Source: Gammaproteobacteria bacterium
GTDB taxonomy: Bacteria > Pseudomonadota > Gammaproteobacteria > Pseudomonadales > Pseudohongiellaceae
Reading direction: 5' to 3'
Length of the DNA stretch: 64,000 nucleotides
Assembly (NCBI GenBank): GCA_018401885.1
Contig: JAGYKB010000002.1
Coordinates: forward strand, 62,001 to 126,000
In this document: in pieces, positions 16,465-24,940 of the stretch
How positions within the stretch are numbered: position 1 is the stretch's first letter
Layout: each line of letters begins with the position of its first letter
Notes under the pieces: generated by a model
Databases searched by the model: none
What the model saw: only the letters and a program-made list of their open reading frames with translations
Told to the model about the DNA's origin: nothing
Made by a program: the position numbers and the translations under genes

Positions 16465-17542
16465 TGCTCGCGATAACGGCTAAACGTTTCCCGCGGCGTT
16501 CGCTGCGTCGTTTATCCAATGCTGCGCCCAGCACCTCTTTGTGAAACTTGTCACAGGCGATGCAGAGATTCGCATAGGGCTCGCCCTTTGGTGTGGTGGT
16601 CTGAGATTCGGCAAAGAAGCGTTCTCTGTCCCAGCCATCACTGAGTCCCATGCGTTCGGGTTTGCCTGCGTTAATGGCTTCCATCGCAGGCATGCCGGTC
16701 AGGCTGTCGAGAATCTCGAGTAGGGGCTCCTCTGTGAGGTTGCCCAGCGGATGTGCTGTTTTTATACAGCACGGAAACACATCGCCGTTAGGGTCGATAG
16801 AGACTTCAGAACCGGCGTAACCGTGGTTGAGAAAATTAAGACCGCCCGACCACGCATTGCAGAAATTATCGGTGAGCGTAGCGCTCGAAAGCCCGTTCTC
16901 CCATGCGCGGCCGCGTGGCCAGAGTTTTCCAATCCACGTGTCTTCGTTGGCGCCGAACATATTGTACAGAGGCCCCTGCTCGAATCCCCGTTCATGACGA
17001 TCGGCTTCAGGGTCTGCCTTGCGCACTCCCCCTTCCTCAAGCATTGCGGCAATCTTGTTAGCCTGAGTAACTTTCTTGTCGCCTTCCATTCCAACGTGGA
17101 AGTCGTCCATGCCCGACACCGAAATAGTCCACACGCCGAGGTCGACGAGCTCCCGAATAATGGTTGGTGTTAGTAGGTCGCCGGTTGTTTGCACAACTAC
17201 GCTGACACCGCCCTGCGCTGCGTATTTTTCGCGTATCGCGGCAAGTGTCGGATAGAGCACAGCCTCGCGCACCGGTTCAGTGAGAACGTCACCGCCGGAA
17301 AGTATTATTTTGCCGATGCGTTCGACGAATAGTTCTGAACCCGCTGCGCGCTCCGCCTCGGTTGCAGCCTCGAGATAGGTTAAGCGCGCGGGCAGGTTGG
17401 CGATTACACGCGGGGCGTTGGCCTTTGCCTCCGCAACCACGCCTGCGAGCTCCTCGCGAATGTAAGGTCTGAAACGCTCCTCGTAGCAGTGTTTGCAGCG
17501 GCGGTGGCAGTGCCAGCAGAGCACGTAGTAAATTGATTCCAT
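16457..17542 (-). CDS. Radical SAM protein with SPASM-like C-terminus
   Basis: A 361-residue radical SAM enzyme. The 4Fe-4S motif Cys-x3-Cys-x2-Cys is at residues 12-19 (Cys-His-Arg-Arg-Cys-Lys-His-Cys), with a further Cys at 9. Gly-Gly-Asp-Val-Leu-Thr-Glu-Pro is the SAM-binding Gly-Gly motif. The C-terminal third has cysteines in Phe-Pro-Cys-Cys-Ile-Lys, preceded by Asp-Pro-Asn-Gly-Asp-Val, and in Leu-Cys-Ile-Ala-Cys-Asp, the pattern of an auxiliary-cluster (SPASM-type) domain. No precursor-peptide gene is visible next to it. It lies 46 bases after the acyl-CoA ligase gene and overlaps the YnjB-type gene by eight bases, so its product probably works on, or makes, the molecule handled by the transporter. 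This is inference. Confidence 0.85.
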   Translation of the reverse strand: MESIYYVLCWHCHRRCKHCYEERFRPYIREELAGVVAEAKANAPRVIANLPARLTYLEAATEAERAAGSELFVERIGKIILSGGDVLTEPVREAVLYPTLAAIREKYAAQGGVSVVVQTTGDLLTPTIIRELVDLGVWTISVSGMDDFHVGMEGDKKVTQANKIAAMLEEGGVRKADPEADRHERGFEQGPLYNMFGANEDTWIGKLWPRGRAWENGLSSATLTDNFCNAWSGGLNFLNHGYAGSEVSIDPNGDVFPCCIKTAHPLGNLTEEPLLEILDSLTGMPAMEAINAGKPERMGLSDGWDRERFFAESQTTTPKGEPYANLCIACDKFHKEVLGAALDKRRSERRGKRLAVIASNG

Positions 17543-17588
17543 GAACTTCTCACTGTTGTTCGATATTACTAGCGTAGCATCGCGCCTG

Positions 17589-19073
17589 TTAGGTGGCTAA
17601 CGTCTTTAGCGCTGGTTTAGTGACTTTGCCCATCGCGTTACGCGGGAGCGAGTCTAGAACATGCAGAGACTTGGGGATCTTATACCCGGACATCTTGCCG
17701 TCGCACCAGGTTTTGAGGGCGTCATATGACAAGGTTTTTGTTGGTTTAAGTACGACGAAAGCGCTTACAGATTCCCCCCACGTCTCGTCCTCGATGCCGA
17801 TTACAGCGACCTCCGCAATATCGTCATGGGTCAACAAAGTGCCTTCGATTTCGAGCGCCGACAGCTTGTATCCACCGGACTTGATGATATCGACGGACGA
17901 GCGACCCATGATGCGGTAATAGCCTTTGTCGAGAACAGCCACATCGCCTGTGCAGAACCAGCCATCGACGAAGCTCTCTTTTGTTGCCGCTTCGTTGTTC
18001 CAATACTCGAGGAACACGTTGTCGCCTTTTATGCGGATTTCGCCAGGCGTATTTTCCTCTGTGATAGGTGTGTTCGAGTCATCGAAAAGTTGTGCATCGA
18101 CACCCGGCAGAGGCTGGCCGACGTGGCCTGCTCGGCGCTCGCCGACATAGGGATTCGATAGGCCCATCCCGATTTCTGTCATACCGTATCGTTCGAGGAG
18201 CACTTGATCGGTAAGCGCTTTCCATTGCTCAAACAGCTTGACTGGGCAAGCAGCAGAGCCGGAGATGTTTAGGCGCATACTTCGAAAACCCTCGGTGATT
18301 CTTGCAACGCCGTCGTCGCCAAGCGTCTCGAAATACTGCAGTAATTTTACATAGATTGTTGGCACCGCCATGAACACGCTATACCGTTTGCTCGCCACTT
18401 TTGCGCAGATCTCGGGCATATCAAATTTCGCGTAGAGGTCGACTGTAGCGCCGGCCCAGAGTCCGCAGCTAAGAATATTAATAATGCCGTGAATGTGATG
18501 CACAGGCAGGAATAAAGGAATCGTATCGGCCTCGCTCCACTGCCAGGCATCGAGTAATGTCGTGATCTGCGCGGCGATGGTTTTATGCGTGCTCACAACA
18601 CCCTTGGGCTTATTTGTCGTACCCGAGGTGAACAGCATCATCGCACGTCGCTCTAGCGCGATGTCGGGCAGCGTTGCGACGTCTGCGCTCAGAATCTCTT
18701 CGACGCTGAGCAGCTCGATATTAAGTGAGGTGCAGAGTGCGGTGAGTGACTCGCGATACTCGCCGTTCGCGATCATGCGGCTGACGCTCGCCGAACTTAA
18801 ATAATGCTCGAGTTCGGTGACCGCCGAGGCCACATTAAGGGGCACTGCGATGCCTCCCGCTCGCCAGATGCCGTGCATTGTAGTGACGTAGTCGATACTG
18901 GCAGGCATAAAGAAGGCGATGCGCTCTTCTTCTAGATCGGCTTTGCCGCGTAACAGCCCCGTTGCGAAACGATCGCAGCGCAGATTCAGCGCCGCATAGG
19001 AGATGACTTTGTTGCCCTCGACGAGAGCGGTTTTGAGGTTGGTGGCATTAAGTGTGGGAAAGCTGCTGCGCAT
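17589..19073 (-). CDS. matB: Acyl-CoA synthetase, probable malonyl-CoA synthetase (MatB-like)
   Basis: A 494-residue AMP-forming acyl-CoA ligase. Visible ANL-family motifs are Leu-Phe-Thr-Ser-Gly-Thr-Thr-Asn-Lys-Pro-Lys-Gly (P-loop), Tyr-Gly-Met-Thr-Glu, Trp-Phe-Cys-Thr-Gly-Asp, Gly-Gly-Tyr-Lys-Leu-Ser, and the catalytic Lys in Pro-Arg-Asn-Ala-Met-Gly-Lys-Val near the end. The length and Gly-Tyr-Lys hinge fit malonyl-CoA synthetase MatB, which makes malonyl-CoA from malonate, ATP and CoA. That specificity is inferred mainly from its place directly after the MadL/MadM malonate carrier genes. No malonyl-CoA decarboxylase is in the window. Other short-chain or aromatic acids remain possible. Confidence 0.8.
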   Translation of the reverse strand: MRSSFPTLNATNLKTALVEGNKVISYAALNLRCDRFATGLLRGKADLEEERIAFFMPASIDYVTTMHGIWRAGGIAVPLNVASAVTELEHYLSSASVSRMIANGEYRESLTALCTSLNIELLSVEEILSADVATLPDIALERRAMMLFTSGTTNKPKGVVSTHKTIAAQITTLLDAWQWSEADTIPLFLPVHHIHGIINILSCGLWAGATVDLYAKFDMPEICAKVASKRYSVFMAVPTIYVKLLQYFETLGDDGVARITEGFRSMRLNISGSAACPVKLFEQWKALTDQVLLERYGMTEIGMGLSNPYVGERRAGHVGQPLPGVDAQLFDDSNTPITEENTPGEIRIKGDNVFLEYWNNEAATKESFVDGWFCTGDVAVLDKGYYRIMGRSSVDIIKSGGYKLSALEIEGTLLTHDDIAEVAVIGIEDETWGESVSAFVVLKPTKTLSYDALKTWCDGKMSGYKIPKSLHVLDSLPRNAMGKVTKPALKTLAT

Positions 19074-19135
19074 AGCGAGTCAAAACCTTAGGTTACTGGG
19101 TCGATTAAAATGTGTGAAGGGGTGGTCAAACGCGA

Positions 19136-19897
19136 TTAGAAGAGTGCGCTCACGGCAAAGAATAAAACCGAAGGCCCAAGGAGGCAACCAACGCCGGTGT
19201 AGAATGTTGCGGTCATTGCCCCGTAGGGCACGAGTTTCGGATCCGTTGCCGCAAGTCCGGCGGCGACGCCGCTCGTTGTCCCCATGAGGCCGCCAAATAC
19301 CATCGCCGACTGGGGATTGTTCAGCCCGATCGAGCGCGCAACAAGCGGCGTGCCGATCATGACCAGAATAGACTTAACAAGCCCTGCTGCGACGCTTAGC
19401 GTAACAATTTCCCCGCTCGCACCGATTGCTTCACCCGTCACAGGGCCCACGATATAAGTGACCGCACCCGCGCCGATGGTTGTGATTGCGATAGGGTCGG
19501 TATAGCCGAACGCGACGGCAACCGCCGCGCCAACGATAAATGACACAATGACTCCAGCAAAAATAGACACGACACCCGCAAGCCCGGCTTTCTTGAGTTC
19601 ATCTAGGTGTACGCCAAAGGCTGTCGAGACAATCGCGAAGTCGCGCAGCATGCCCCCGCCCATGAGTCCGATACCGCCTAGCAGCGTAATGTCAGCGACC
19701 CCTTTCGAACCGCCAGTTACGGTGCCGCCCCAATACGCCGCGAGCAAGCCCAGGGCAATCGCTATTGCCGAGCCATGGAGCCTTCCGGCGGTGAGCTTGT
19801 CGGCGAGCAAATAGGAAAACCAGATGGTGACCCCAATTACCGCAAAGGCGACGACGAGGCTGTTGCGAATAAAGACCGATTCGATGAGATCGATCAT
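19136..19897 (-). CDS. madM: Malonate carrier subunit MadM
   Basis: A 253-residue polytopic membrane protein that matches MadM (usual length about 254), the larger subunit of the sodium:malonate symporter first described in Malonomonas. Gly-rich helices such as Gly-Gly-Ile-Gly-Leu-Met-Gly-Gly-Gly-Met-Leu-Arg-Asp-Phe-Ala and Val-Phe-Gly-Gly-Leu-Met-Gly-Thr-Thr-Ser-Gly-Val are characteristic. Its ATG overlaps the TGA of madL by four bases, so the subunits are translated together. It should import malonate across the inner membrane for the ligase encoded 62 bases downstream. Confidence 0.9.
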   Translation of the reverse strand: MIDLIESVFIRNSLVVAFAVIGVTIWFSYLLADKLTAGRLHGSAIAIALGLLAAYWGGTVTGGSKGVADITLLGGIGLMGGGMLRDFAIVSTAFGVHLDELKKAGLAGVVSIFAGVIVSFIVGAAVAVAFGYTDPIAITTIGAGAVTYIVGPVTGEAIGASGEIVTLSVAAGLVKSILVMIGTPLVARSIGLNNPQSAMVFGGLMGTTSGVAAGLAATDPKLVPYGAMTATFYTGVGCLLGPSVLFFAVSALF

Positions 19898-20283
19898 GGC
19901 GCCTCTCCTCGCTGCTCTGAAACAGCCCCAGAGTTGCCGATTCTGCTAATAACCGGAACAAGCAGGAAGCTAACGACGACCGCAGCGACACCGGCGACAA
20001 GTGCAAGTAGGCCGCCGGAGGCAGCCGCGGCGACATTCTGCTGCGCCGCCATTGCCACGACAATCGGAATATACATGGCACTCCAAAACTGGATGCCCTG
20101 AGCGGAGGCGCCGCTGCTGAGGAGTTGGAATTTCGCCGAATTGCTCGCGAGAACAAGTAGCAGCATCGCGATACCGACGCCGCCTACGTTGGCGTCAATT
20201 CCAAGCGCTGCGCCAAGTGCCTGGCCGATGAGCATACCTATCACCAGGCAGGTGGAGAGCAGCGCTACGCCGTAAATGATCAT
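19894..20283 (-). CDS. madL: Malonate carrier subunit MadL
   Basis: A 129-residue membrane protein with four hydrophobic segments, matching MadL, the small partner of MadM. The family signature Gly-Val-Ala-Leu-Leu-Ser ... Ile-Gly-Met-Leu-Ile-Gly ... Asn-Val-Gly-Gly-Val-Gly-Ile-Ala-Met is present. AAAGGA precedes the ATG at 20283. It is the first gene of a seven-gene minus-strand run (madL, madM, ligase, radical SAM, YnjB, YnjC, YnjD types), so the promoter should lie in 20284-20400. No regulator gene for it is seen nearby. Confidence 0.9.
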   Translation of the reverse strand: MIIYGVALLSTCLVIGMLIGQALGAALGIDANVGGVGIAMLLLVLASNSAKFQLLSSGASAQGIQFWSAMYIPIVVAMAAQQNVAAAASGGLLALVAGVAAVVVSFLLVPVISRIGNSGAVSEQRGEAP

Positions 20284-20397
20284 GTGTGAATCCTTTTTAT
20301 TATTGTCTCACGAACCCGTGTTTTAGCCTGTTCGGAGGAGGCTGGCAAGGGGCAGGCATTCAGGTGTAGAGCAATTTACTGGTGAGTCGGCAGCGCA

Positions 20398-20426
20398 TTG
20401 ACACGCATCGAGGGTTATAGGTTAAT
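20398..20426 (+). promoter_or_regulatory. Candidate sigma70 promoter for the PQQ dehydrogenase locus
   Basis: TTGACA at 20398-20403 is a perfect -35 box. After 17 bases, GTTAAT at 20421-20426 is a four-of-six -10 box. The start site would fall just before the inverted repeat at 20430-20447. It lies on the side of the broken dehydrogenase gene at 20517. Confidence 0.45.
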
Positions 20427-20429
20427 TGG

Positions 20430-20447
20430 GGCACGCATTCGCGTGCC
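20430..20447. promoter_or_regulatory. Inverted repeat downstream of the candidate promoter
   Basis: GGCACGC (20430-20436) and GCGTGCC (20441-20447) form a perfect seven-base inverted repeat with a four-base spacer. Its position at the likely transcription start suggests an operator or a 5' leader hairpin. A second perfect palindrome, TTAACTAGTTAA, lies at 20481-20492. Confidence 0.4.
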
Positions 20448-20516
20448 AGAAGGGAGATCTGCGGGCGCTTACGCATTTAGTTAACTAGTTAATTTTAAAA
20501 AGAATAGGGTAGAGAT

Positions 20517-22161
20517 ATGTCGAGAATGCAGAGTTTGCAAAAATCACTTTGCGCCGCGCTGCTGGGGGGACTGCTTTTCGTTGGCACGGCGTCTGCGCAG
20601 AATGTCACCACAGAAGTCCTTGAGGATGCACAAAACCTCTCCGATCGCTGGGTGCACTACGGCCGTAACTATGGCGCGTGGCGCTATATGCCAGACGATC
20701 AGATTAATCGCGAGACAGTAAAAGATCTGCGCCCTGTTTGGATCAAGCAGACAGGAGTAACGGGTGGTGCGTTCGAGGTGACAGCCCTGGTTAACGACGG
20801 CCGCATGTATCTGACAACCGCTAACAGCCACCTCATCGTCGTCGATCCCCTGACGGGCGCTGAGCTATGGCGCTATGACCATGATTTCGCGGACGTCGAT
20901 CTCTGTTGCGGCCCGCATAACCGCGGTGTTGCGCTTTACGAGGATATGGTTTTCTACGGCACGCTCGATGCACATCTGATGGCGTTCGACGCCGCAACGG
21001 GCACACAGCTATGGGACACCGAGGTTGGCGACAACCGTGAATCGCTTTCGATTACCGGCGCACCGCTGGTAGTTAAAGATATGGTACTAATCGGCGTGGG
21101 CGGTGGCGAATTCGGTATTCGCGGCTTTATCGACGCTTATGATGTGCACACGGGTGAGTTGCGCTGGCGCTTCTGGACAACCGCAGGCGAAGACGACCCT
21201 AACAACGACACATGGCTCGGCGATTCGTGGAAAACAGGCGGCGGGCCAACTTGGGTGACAGGCACCTACGATCCCGAAACGGATCTCATTTTCTGGGGCA
21301 CTGGTAATCCATGGCCAGACGTGAACGCAAACATCCGCGCCGGCGATAATCTCTACACTAACTCAGTAGTCGCGCTGCATGCAGATACGGGGGAACTCGA
21401 GTGGTATTTCCAAACTTCTCCACGTGACGAGTTCGATCATGATTCGACTTCTGAGCCGATGATTATCGAAGAGATGTGGGAAGGCGAGATGCGCAAGATG
21501 GTAATTCAGGTCTCGCGCAACGGACACGTTTACGGACTCGATCGTTTCAGCGGCGAGTTCCTCTATGCGGGCGAATACACGCGCGTGAACTGGGCTGACC
21601 GCGACGAACGTGGTAAGCCGGTGCTTAAAGAAGCGTTTAAAGAGCCTAAGAACGAGATGGTTTTCCCAGGCCTTTACGGCGGAAAAAACTGGCCGCCAGC
21701 GTCTTACAGTCCAGACACTCATATGCTCTACATTCCGACTACGGAGTGGGGCGCGCGCTTCATCCGACGTGAAGGCGAGGGTAGGCCGGGCACGATGGAC
21801 CTAGGTGGCATGGTGCGGTTTCGACAAGTCAGGCACTGGTTGGGTCGTCGCCTTAGTTACTCACAGGGAAGTCGACTGGCGAAGAGATGCGGGCAATTTC
21901 GCTTGGGCAGGTACGCTCGCTACTGGCGGCGAGTTTGGTATTCTCAGGCGCGCCGGATGGCTATCTCTATGCGCTGAACATGAGACTGGCGAAGTGCTCT
22001 GGAAATTCAAACGGGTAGCGGCTATCCTACGCACCACCGACGAGTTCCACGATCGACGGTAAGCAGTACATTGGCATTGCCTCCTGGTACGCGCGATCCT
22101 GTCTCGCGCTGAGTGTCGCTTCAGGTATTTCTCAGACAATTACATCTTGTTTAGCCTTTAA
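20517..22161 (+). pseudogene. PQQ-dependent dehydrogenase, frameshifted 3' third
   Basis: The first 430 or so codons read well: a signal peptide (Leu-Leu-Gly-Gly-Leu-Leu-Phe-Val-Gly-Thr-Ala-Ser-Ala-Gln), the vicinal Cys-Cys at residues 130-131 typical of quinoprotein alcohol dehydrogenases, and propeller Trp motifs. From about 21,815 the homologous protein is spread over three frames. Asp-Lys-Ser-Gly-Thr-Gly-Trp and Trp-Ala-Gly-Thr-Leu-Ala-Thr-Gly-Gly are in one frame, Gly-Ala-Pro-Asp-Gly-Tyr-Leu-Tyr-Ala-Leu-Asn in another, Glu-Thr-Gly-Glu-Val-Leu-Trp-Lys-Phe back in the first, and Ile-Asp-Gly-Lys-Gln-Tyr-Ile-Gly-Ile-Ala in a third, with a C-terminal Ser-Leu stop at 22,159-22,161. This requires at least four indels. 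The uninterrupted frame ends at 21,977. The enzyme is probably inactive unless these are sequence errors. The likely ancestral role was periplasmic alcohol oxidation. Confidence 0.85.
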
Positions 22162-22251
22162 CAGAAAAAGATGCAGCGCCGCGGACTCGATCGGAGACTG
22201 CGGCGAGCGAGTTACCGCGAAAGCGGTGTGCACAAACTTAGAACGAATAAA

Positions 22252-23050
22252 ATGATGAGTTTGAAAAGTTCGGTAAATAAAACTTGCGGGCTTAGGCGTC
22301 GCGGCATTACTCGGCCTTGCTGCGACAACGGCTCAGGCAGGTCTCAGCGGGGCCTTGTTTTATATCAATCATTCTGCGCAGTGTGTCACGGCGCCGAAGG
22401 CCGAAAGGTCAGGCAAAGCTAAGGTAAATCTCTGATCGATGACAGCGCTAAGTCGCTCGAGCCAATGGCCTTGCTAGCGGTAATTAGAGGAGGTCGTGCC
22501 AGCCTGGAATGGCTTGGGGGCTCATTCAGCGAAGAAGAGATACTAGACACGGCAAATTACATTCGCGCGATGCAGGGTAAGCTCCGAGTAGCTCATCATA
22601 GGCCCGAAGACCCCATTGCAGACGATCCGGTGCGCTTGCCGGCCGCGCGACCTCTTTAACGGCTCGGCAAATTGCATCTCTTGTCATACCATTTGGCGAC
22701 AAGGGCGGTCAGGTTGATTACGTGCTAGACGGTTTGTCTGATCGACTCGACGCTCAGGATATACTTCAAGCGGTGTCCTCGCCTTCGGCTTCTATCGTCC
22801 GAAGGATATGGCGTAAAGGTGATCGAACTTAATGACGGCACAATCGTGGGCGGTCGTGCGCGCAACGAGACTGCGAATACAGTACAGATCAGAGCGCTGA
22901 CGGGAAGCGGTGGCGGACGTACTTCAAAAAGACCCGCGTGAAATCGGTTAGCGACAGTGACACATCGCTCATGCCGAATATCTACGCGGGCTTGACCTCA
23001 ATGCAGCAACAGCAGATCGTTGCCTTTAGCCGGTCTAGCGCTAACTGATC
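22252..23050 (+). pseudogene. Cytochrome c / heme-binding domain protein remnant
   Basis: A decayed gene whose pieces lie in different frames. A start and signal peptide (Leu-Ala-Gly-Leu-Gly-Val-Ala-Ala-Leu-Leu-Gly ... Ala-Gln-Ala) are followed by a heme c motif Cys-Ala-Val-Cys-His-Gly-Ala-Glu-Gly near 22,375-22,401. Then come Ser-Leu-Glu-Trp-Leu-Gly-Gly-Ser-Phe-Ser-Glu-Glu-Glu-Ile-Leu and Tyr-Ile-Arg-Ala-Met-Gln up to about 22,574. Further on, Ile-Glu-Leu-Asn-Asp-Gly-Thr-Ile-Val-Gly-Gly-Arg and Leu-Met-Pro-Asn-Ile-Tyr-Ala-Gly-Leu-Thr match the heme-binding (TIGR02603-like) module often found with PQQ dehydrogenases. At least four frame changes and an in-frame stop after Val-Asn-Leu make it non-functional. 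It was probably the electron acceptor of the dehydrogenase just upstream. Confidence 0.75.
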
Positions 23051-23132
23051 TATTTCAAACTGGTCTATTTCAAACTGGTCTATTTCTAACTGATCTATTT
23101 CGAACCGATCTATCTCTAACAGGTCTAACTTT
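23043..23132. repeat. 15-bp minisatellite, six units
   Basis: Six consecutive 15-base units of the form AACTGRTCTATTTCN fill exactly 90 bases. Unit boundaries are at 23043, 23058, 23073, 23088, 23103 and 23118. The first four are nearly identical and the last two diverge. Because 15 is a multiple of three, one frame runs through the array as a five-residue Leu-Thr-Asp/Gly-Leu-Phe type repeat and ends at a TAG after it. The array joins the end of the decayed cytochrome gene to the mscS leader. Confidence 0.9.
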
Positions 23133-23190
23133 TTAGACTAATCGCGCTAAAATCCCTTGCGATCAATTGGATGAACTCAGGACGCTGAAC

Positions 23191-23997
23191 ATGGAATTTT
23201 CACAAGAAACGATTATGGCGCTTGCCGTGCAATGGGGCACGGCTCTAGCACTCTCATTGGCGACCCTGATAGCTGGGCTCTTTGTTGCCGGACTCTTAGG
23301 TCGACTGCTCAGCAAGGTGTTAGATCGCGCGCAGGTAGATCCCTCGCTCCGCAGTTTCCTTTCGAGCCTTATGTCTATCTCACTCAAGACCCTGGTCTAC
23401 ATTACCGCCTTGAGCGTGCTCGGTGTCGAAATGACGTCATTTGTGGCTATTCTCGCCGCCGCGGGACTCGCCGTAGGTATGGCGCTTTCGGGTACGCTGC
23501 AGAATTTCGCAGGTGGCGTGATGATTCTGCTTTTTAAGCCGTTTAAGGTCGATGATTTTATTGAAGCGCAGGGCTATGCGGGCGTGGTGAAAGAGATTCA
23601 GATTTTTGTCACAGTGTTGACGACCGGCGACAATAAAACGGTGCTGATCCCAAACGGGGGATTGGCTAATGGCTCGCTGATTAATTACTCAACACAGCCT
23701 CTGCGCAGAGTCGATTGGACCTTCGGCATCGCCTACGGAGATGACATCGACAGGGCGTATGAAGTTCTGCGTACGATTCTCTCGGAGGATGAAAAAATAC
23801 TGCAGGAGCCGGCGCCATTCATGGCACTCGCAAGTCTAGGCGACAGTTCGGTGAACCTTGTGGTTAGGGCATGGGTAAAAGCGCCGGACTACTGGGAAGT
23901 CCATTTCCGCATGAACGAGAATGTCTATCGACAGTTCGGCGAGAATGGATTGAGTATTCCTTTCCCGCAGTTTGACGTGCATGTTCACGACAATTAG
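23191..23997 (+). CDS. mscS: Small-conductance mechanosensitive channel, MscS family
   Basis: A 268-residue MscS-type channel, close in length to E. coli MscS (286). Three transmembrane helices are followed by the pore helix Ala-Gly-Leu-Ala-Val-Gly-Met-Ala-Leu-Ser-Gly-Thr-Leu-Gln-Asn-Phe-Ala-Gly-Gly, then Leu-Phe-Lys-Pro-Phe-Lys-Val-Asp-Asp and the cytoplasmic cage domain ending Ile-Pro-Phe-Pro-Gln-Phe-Asp-Val. It releases solutes on hypo-osmotic shock. The ATG at 23191 is preferred over a TTG at 23167, because AGGA lies upstream and the family starts there. It sits 58 bases after a 15-bp minisatellite. A second MscS-family gene is at 30439. Confidence 0.9.
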   Translation: MEFSQETIMALAVQWGTALALSLATLIAGLFVAGLLGRLLSKVLDRAQVDPSLRSFLSSLMSISLKTLVYITALSVLGVEMTSFVAILAAAGLAVGMALSGTLQNFAGGVMILLFKPFKVDDFIEAQGYAGVVKEIQIFVTVLTTGDNKTVLIPNGGLANGSLINYSTQPLRRVDWTFGIAYGDDIDRAYEVLRTILSEDEKILQEPAPFMALASLGDSSVNLVVRAWVKAPDYWEVHFRMNENVYRQFGENGLSIPFPQFDVHVHDN

Positions 23998-24042
23998 CGC
24001 GCGCAATGCACGCGGCAAAGAGCGCAGATTTGCGGCGCAACG

Positions 24043-24846
24043 CTAGCGAATGCAATCCGGTGTCGCGCCGCGCGCCTGTGCGGCATCGAGCTCGGCCTCT
24101 GCTGAAGGCATGCGTGCACGTAGTTCATCCATGCGCGAGCCCGGCGAGGGGTGAGTCGATAAGAGTTCTGGCGAGCGTTCACCGGCAGTAGCCGCCATGT
24201 TTTCCCACAGGCTTATGCTTTCCTCCGGCTCAAACCCAGCTCGCGCCATAAGCGTCAGGCCTATCACATCGGCCTCGCTTTCTTGCGTTCGGTTAAACGG
24301 CAGAAAGAGGCCGAGTTGGGTGCCGACATCGAGTGCGCGCAGCGTAGACTCCGACGCACCAAGTATTTGCGCGACACCGAAGCCAACGTTACGGAGTGCC
24401 GACTGACTCGCTCGTTCGTTGCTGTGGTTTGCGAGCACATGACCCACCTCGTGCGCCATGACCGCGGCGAGCTGATGCTGGTTTATCGCGACGTCCAACA
24501 ATCCCTCATAGATCCCTATTTTCCCGCCGGGTAGCGCAAAGGCGTTTACCTGCTCACTTGCAAACAGGGTGACTTCCCACTTCGTATTTGCTCGCTGCGC
24601 CTCTGGCAGCGCCTCGACGACGTGGTCGGCGACACATTGCACATAGCGCGTCGCCCGCGCATCCTCGCTCGCGGCTATCTCTGCGCGCATCTGCGAATAG
24701 GCGGCTTCTCCTCGTGCGGTCATGTCGGCTTCGGAATAAAGCACAACCTGACGTCGCTCTAAAGGCGAACTCGCGCAGGCGGCTAGCAGAGCCAACAGAA
24801 TGAGGAGCACGCCTGTCGCTGCCCGAGGATATAACCGAGTCGTCAT
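24043..24846 (-). CDS. M48-family lipoprotein metalloprotease
   Basis: A 267-residue lipoprotein (Leu-Leu-Ala-Ala-Cys lipobox, Cys24) with an M48 peptidase domain. The zinc motif is His-Glu-Val-Gly-His at residues 132-136 and the third ligand is in Glu-Ser-Glu-Ala-Asp near residue 190. This matches LoiP/YcaL-type outer-membrane-associated proteases that act in envelope protein quality control. GGAG lies nine bases before the ATG. It converges with mscS, with 45 bases between them. The last residues (Thr-Pro-Asp-Cys-Ile-Arg) include an unpaired Cys. Confidence 0.9.
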   Translation of the reverse strand: MTTRLYPRAATGVLLILLALLAACASSPLERRQVVLYSEADMTARGEAAYSQMRAEIAASEDARATRYVQCVADHVVEALPEAQRANTKWEVTLFASEQVNAFALPGGKIGIYEGLLDVAINQHQLAAVMAHEVGHVLANHSNERASQSALRNVGFGVAQILGASESTLRALDVGTQLGLFLPFNRTQESEADVIGLTLMARAGFEPEESISLWENMAATAGERSPELLSTHPSPGSRMDELRARMPSAEAELDAAQARGATPDCIR

Positions 24847-24940
24847 AACAATCTCTCCGGTTTTTTGGGGTAATTATTCATTACCGAGTGCCGTCATCAC
24901 CTTAGTATAGCGCGGGTAAAGAAGCCGAATCATCACCGTT

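Noticed and set aside
23043-23132. CRISPR array
   Set aside because: The 15-base units abut with no spacers, so this is a minisatellite.
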